NCBI GenBank assembly: GCA_025060195.1
Contig: JANXCQ010000016.1
Coordinates: 32,127-96,126, forward strand
Origin: Gemmatales bacterium
Lineage (GTDB): Bacteria; Planctomycetota; Planctomycetia; Gemmatales; HRBIN36
DNA: 64,000 bases
Direction of reading: 5' to 3'
The notes beneath the pieces were generated by a model. That model made no database searches. It was not told the DNA's origin and saw only the letters and a program-made list of their open reading frames with translations. Position 1 is the first letter of the stretch, and each line of letters starts with the position of its first letter. The position numbers and the translations under genes are program-made. Positions 62,270 through 64,000 of the stretch are shown here, piece after piece.

Positions 62270-63160
62270 ATGGACGCGGGGACTGGGCTAAGCGCCCGGC
62301 AGCGACTGGCGGGGCAGCTGCCACGATTCGCCGCAGGGTTGTTATTGGTAGCGGCTATCCTCAAGCTCCACGCACTTCTGACCCGGCCCACGAGCAATCA
62401 GAGTTTGTTCCTGGCACCGCGGGCCGAACTGTGCTTAGCCTACCTCGAGTTCCTTCTGGGCACCTGGTTACTCACCGGACTGGGCCGACGAGCCGCATGG
62501 TGGGCCGCGACCGCGTTTTTCGCCACTGTCCTGGCAGTAGCCGCGTATCAGGGCTGGACGGGTCAAGCGAGTTGCGGCTGCCTGGGGCAGGTTCAAGTTC
62601 ATCCTTGGACGATGGTGGCAGTAGATGCCGCCGTGCTCACCGCTTTGCTCCTTAGTCGCCGCCAGTGGTGTCGCGACGAATTCCCCGCTCTTGCCGTCGG
62701 CCGTATTCGCTGGATTGGCCTCACCATCGTATGCTTTCTCGGACTGGCTCTGGCCGCTTGGATGCTCACTTCCCAGGACACGAATCTGCTCGCCCGTTTA
62801 CGCGGTGAAGTCGTAACCTTGCGACCCTTCCTGACCGACTTGGGCACAGCTCCGGCAGGCACTTGGCAGTCCTTTCGAATCGAAGTGCATAACAGTGGAG
62901 CTACTCCAGTACGCATCGTCGGCGGCAGCATCCATTGTGCTTGTCGAATTGCGAACACTGTACCGCTGACCGTGCCCCCTGGTGGTCAACTCGAACTGAA
63001 CCTGATGGGCCGGTTCCCGGCCACACCCGGTCGTTTCCAGAGCGAATACGTCCTTTACACCGACCATCCCCAACATCTCATTCTGCGAGGCCGGTTCACA
63101 GGTCGCGTCCTCGCCGACGAACTTCCACCAGCCGAATCAGCAAACAAACCAACGCCATAA
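62270..63160 (+). CDS. MauE-like membrane protein fused to DUF1573
   Basis: This 296-residue protein has an N-terminal four-helix membrane domain like MauE/DoxX (helices at about 17-32, 45-65, 72-88 and 103-120) with a CGC motif in ASCGCLGQV. A fifth hydrophobic segment lies near 145-165. The outer C-terminal domain resembles DUF1573 (SFRIEVHNSGATPVRIVGGS, with CAC in HCACRI). MauE domains shuttle electrons or disulfides across the membrane; the fusion suggests thiol chemistry outside. ATG 62270 has AGGAG 8 bases upstream. Confidence 0.82.
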   Translation: MDAGTGLSARQRLAGQLPRFAAGLLLVAAILKLHALLTRPTSNQSLFLAPRAELCLAYLEFLLGTWLLTGLGRRAAWWAATAFFATVLAVAAYQGWTGQASCGCLGQVQVHPWTMVAVDAAVLTALLLSRRQWCRDEFPALAVGRIRWIGLTIVCFLGLALAAWMLTSQDTNLLARLRGEVVTLRPFLTDLGTAPAGTWQSFRIEVHNSGATPVRIVGGSIHCACRIANTVPLTVPPGGQLELNLMGRFPATPGRFQSEYVLYTDHPQHLILRGRFTGRVLADELPPAESANKPTP

Positions 63161-63170
63161 ACGCCAGCCG

Positions 63171-63192
63171 ACCGCCTAGGCGGGGGGCGGTT
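63171..63192 (+). terminator. GC-rich hairpin after the MauE-DUF1573 gene
   Basis: A perfect CCGCC-TA-GGCGG palindrome, extendable to ACCGCC...GGCGGT, lies 11 bases after the stop. There is no T-run, so it may act as a processing or weak termination site and lower expression of the next gene. Confidence 0.4.
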
Positions 63193-63319
63193 GTGAGTGG
63201 CTTAGATAATTGCGAATGCTATCCCGCAAGAAGGAGCCATGATAAAGTTCTTAGCAATTTTCGAAAGGTTCTGGCTGAGATAAATCGCTTATTCCAACCC
63301 GCAGGAAGGAGGTATAGCT

Positions 63320-63676
63320 ATGTCTGCAGTTCGCATCCTGCTGGCGGCGGTGCGTCGCATCGGTGCTTATTTCCGCGGTCTAAGTTTCGAGGCCTTCGGC
63401 GACTTAGCAGTAAGCCTCTCCATAGCCCTGCGGTTAGCTATGTTGAGCTTAGGAGTTCTCATGACACCCGATGAAACGTGTGTTTTCGCTGAGGCCATTG
63501 GACCGGCCGTTTGTAAGACCGATGTTTGCACGACAAATAACTGCGTATATTCACCTGAGTGTGAACGTGCGCCTCGGAATGCGTGCAAGGAGTATACTGA
63601 CCCGCAAAACTGTAGGGGCTGCAGGTGCGTGACGAATGGTCTATTCTGTGCTTGTTATCCGGTAACTCGTAGGTAG
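63320..63676 (+). CDS. Small cysteine-rich protein
   Basis: This 118-residue protein has a hydrophobic N-terminal half (residues about 28-48 could be a membrane segment or signal). The second half is packed with 11 cysteines within about 65 residues, in patterns such as CKTDVC, CRGCRC and FCACY. GGAGG lies 7 bases before ATG. I recognise no family. Next to a MauE-type thiol-redox membrane protein, it looks like an exported disulfide-rich or metal-binding protein that depends on it. Confidence 0.65.
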   Translation: MSAVRILLAAVRRIGAYFRGLSFEAFGDLAVSLSIALRLAMLSLGVLMTPDETCVFAEAIGPAVCKTDVCTTNNCVYSPECERAPRNACKEYTDPQNCRGCRCVTNGLFCACYPVTRR

Positions 63677-63789
63677 CGCTTATACAATGATTCACTGTGG
63701 GATTCTTAGACACCCGGCTAGAAGTGATAAGGTGAAGAATCCGCTCAATTGGTAGTTAGTGCTTAGGTGATTCAGCTTCGGCTTTTATC

Positions 63790-64000
63790 ATGAACATATC
63801 TAAGGAAGTGAAACCGCTGAGGGTATTTTGCATCCTGATTATTTACGCCTTCCTAGGGTGGTGGAACACTTTATCGCTGGTCGCTCACCATCAAGACGAT
63901 TGGCATCGTCGCTTTCGCGAGGGAGCTCCGAAAGCACGGCGGCAGATTGCTGAAACGGCCAGAAAAGTTCAGGGAAGCCTTCATTATATTAGTATGAGGG
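63790..64000 (+). CDS. Membrane-anchored protein (start only, cut by window edge)
   Basis: From ATG 63790 the frame stays open to the window end (70 codons). A hydrophobic segment lies at about residues 12-32 (VFCILIIYAFLGWW), followed by a charged region (DDWHRRFREGAPKARR). No ribosome site is obvious. It is 113 bp downstream of the cysteine-rich gene on the same strand and may belong to that group. Function cannot be judged. Confidence 0.5.
   Translation, partial: MNISKEVKPLRVFCILIIYAFLGWWNTLSLVAHHQDDWHRRFREGAPKARRQIAETARKVQGSLHYISMR

Overview
The window looks like a chromosomal segment of a planctomycete (Planctomycetota, perhaps a thermophile near Gemmataceae). The evidence is the DUF1800/DUF1501 pair, Tat-exported proteins of unknown role, a Hanks-type kinase, planctomycete-style zinc-ribbon and DUF11 proteins, and a microcompartment locus with two BMC-H and three BMC-P shell proteins and no trimeric shell protein. 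That shell set is the hallmark of the Planctomycetes-Verrucomicrobia (PVM) compartment. I found no rRNA, tRNA, CRISPR array or intact insertion sequence.

Layout. 1-1.15 kb: the 5' part of moeA and a trpG/pabA-type amidotransferase. 1.4-5.4 kb: a minus-strand persulfide-handling group (TusA, rhodanese-MBL fusion, DsrE-like protein, small membrane protein) downstream of an ECF sigma/anti-sigma pair. 5.7-10.1 kb: an exported protein, DUF1800 and DUF1501. 10.3-13.2 kb: a DUF11 protein and a Tat-exported protein. 13.6-16.05 kb: a YchF-like NTPase directly followed by a tandem Csx3-like/P-loop ATPase fusion with no CRISPR locus nearby. 16.1-22.6 kb: Gfo/Idh/MocA oxidoreductase, YugP-type protease and Lhr helicase. 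22.7-26.5 kb: argB-argD-argF and tpx. 26.5-28.7 kb: no intact gene, but decayed minus-strand coding sequence with 75-bp repeats. 28.7-33.6 kb: an M32 carboxypeptidase, a frameshifted zinc-ribbon membrane protein, more decayed coding sequence and a kinase. 34-39.2 kb: plus-strand membrane protein, phosphohexomutase, prenyltransferase-fold lipoprotein and C45-type hydrolase. 39.2-52.2 kb: a long minus-strand run with a large Hsp70-like protein, a radical-SAM-like protein without its cluster cysteines, cdsA, uppS, purA, an HtrA protease, two M16 peptidases and an RlmI-like methyltransferase.

52.4-62 kb is the PVM microcompartment operon: DeoR regulator, PduL, BMC-H x2, acetate kinase, BMC-P, aldehyde dehydrogenase, BMC-P x2, class II aldolase, lactate/malate dehydrogenase, and an uncharacterised barrel-like protein. 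By analogy with characterised PVM loci, the aldolase splits fuculose- or rhamnulose-phosphate inside the shell. The aldehyde dehydrogenase, PduL and acetate kinase would then turn lactaldehyde into acid plus ATP. Helically phased TGACA motifs upstream of the first shell gene and of the dehydrogenase look like operators for the operon's own regulator.

62.2-64 kb: a MauE-DUF1573 fusion whose promoter spacer holds a 14-T run, then a small protein with 11 cysteines and a membrane-anchored protein cut by the window end.

The leads most worth a second look are the double-Csx3/ATPase protein, the cluster-less radical-SAM relative with its palindromic promoter, the phased operator motifs with the cysteine-bearing microcompartment enzymes, and the MauE/cysteine-rich group. 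All calls rest on reading the sequence and recalled family knowledge; no database search was run.
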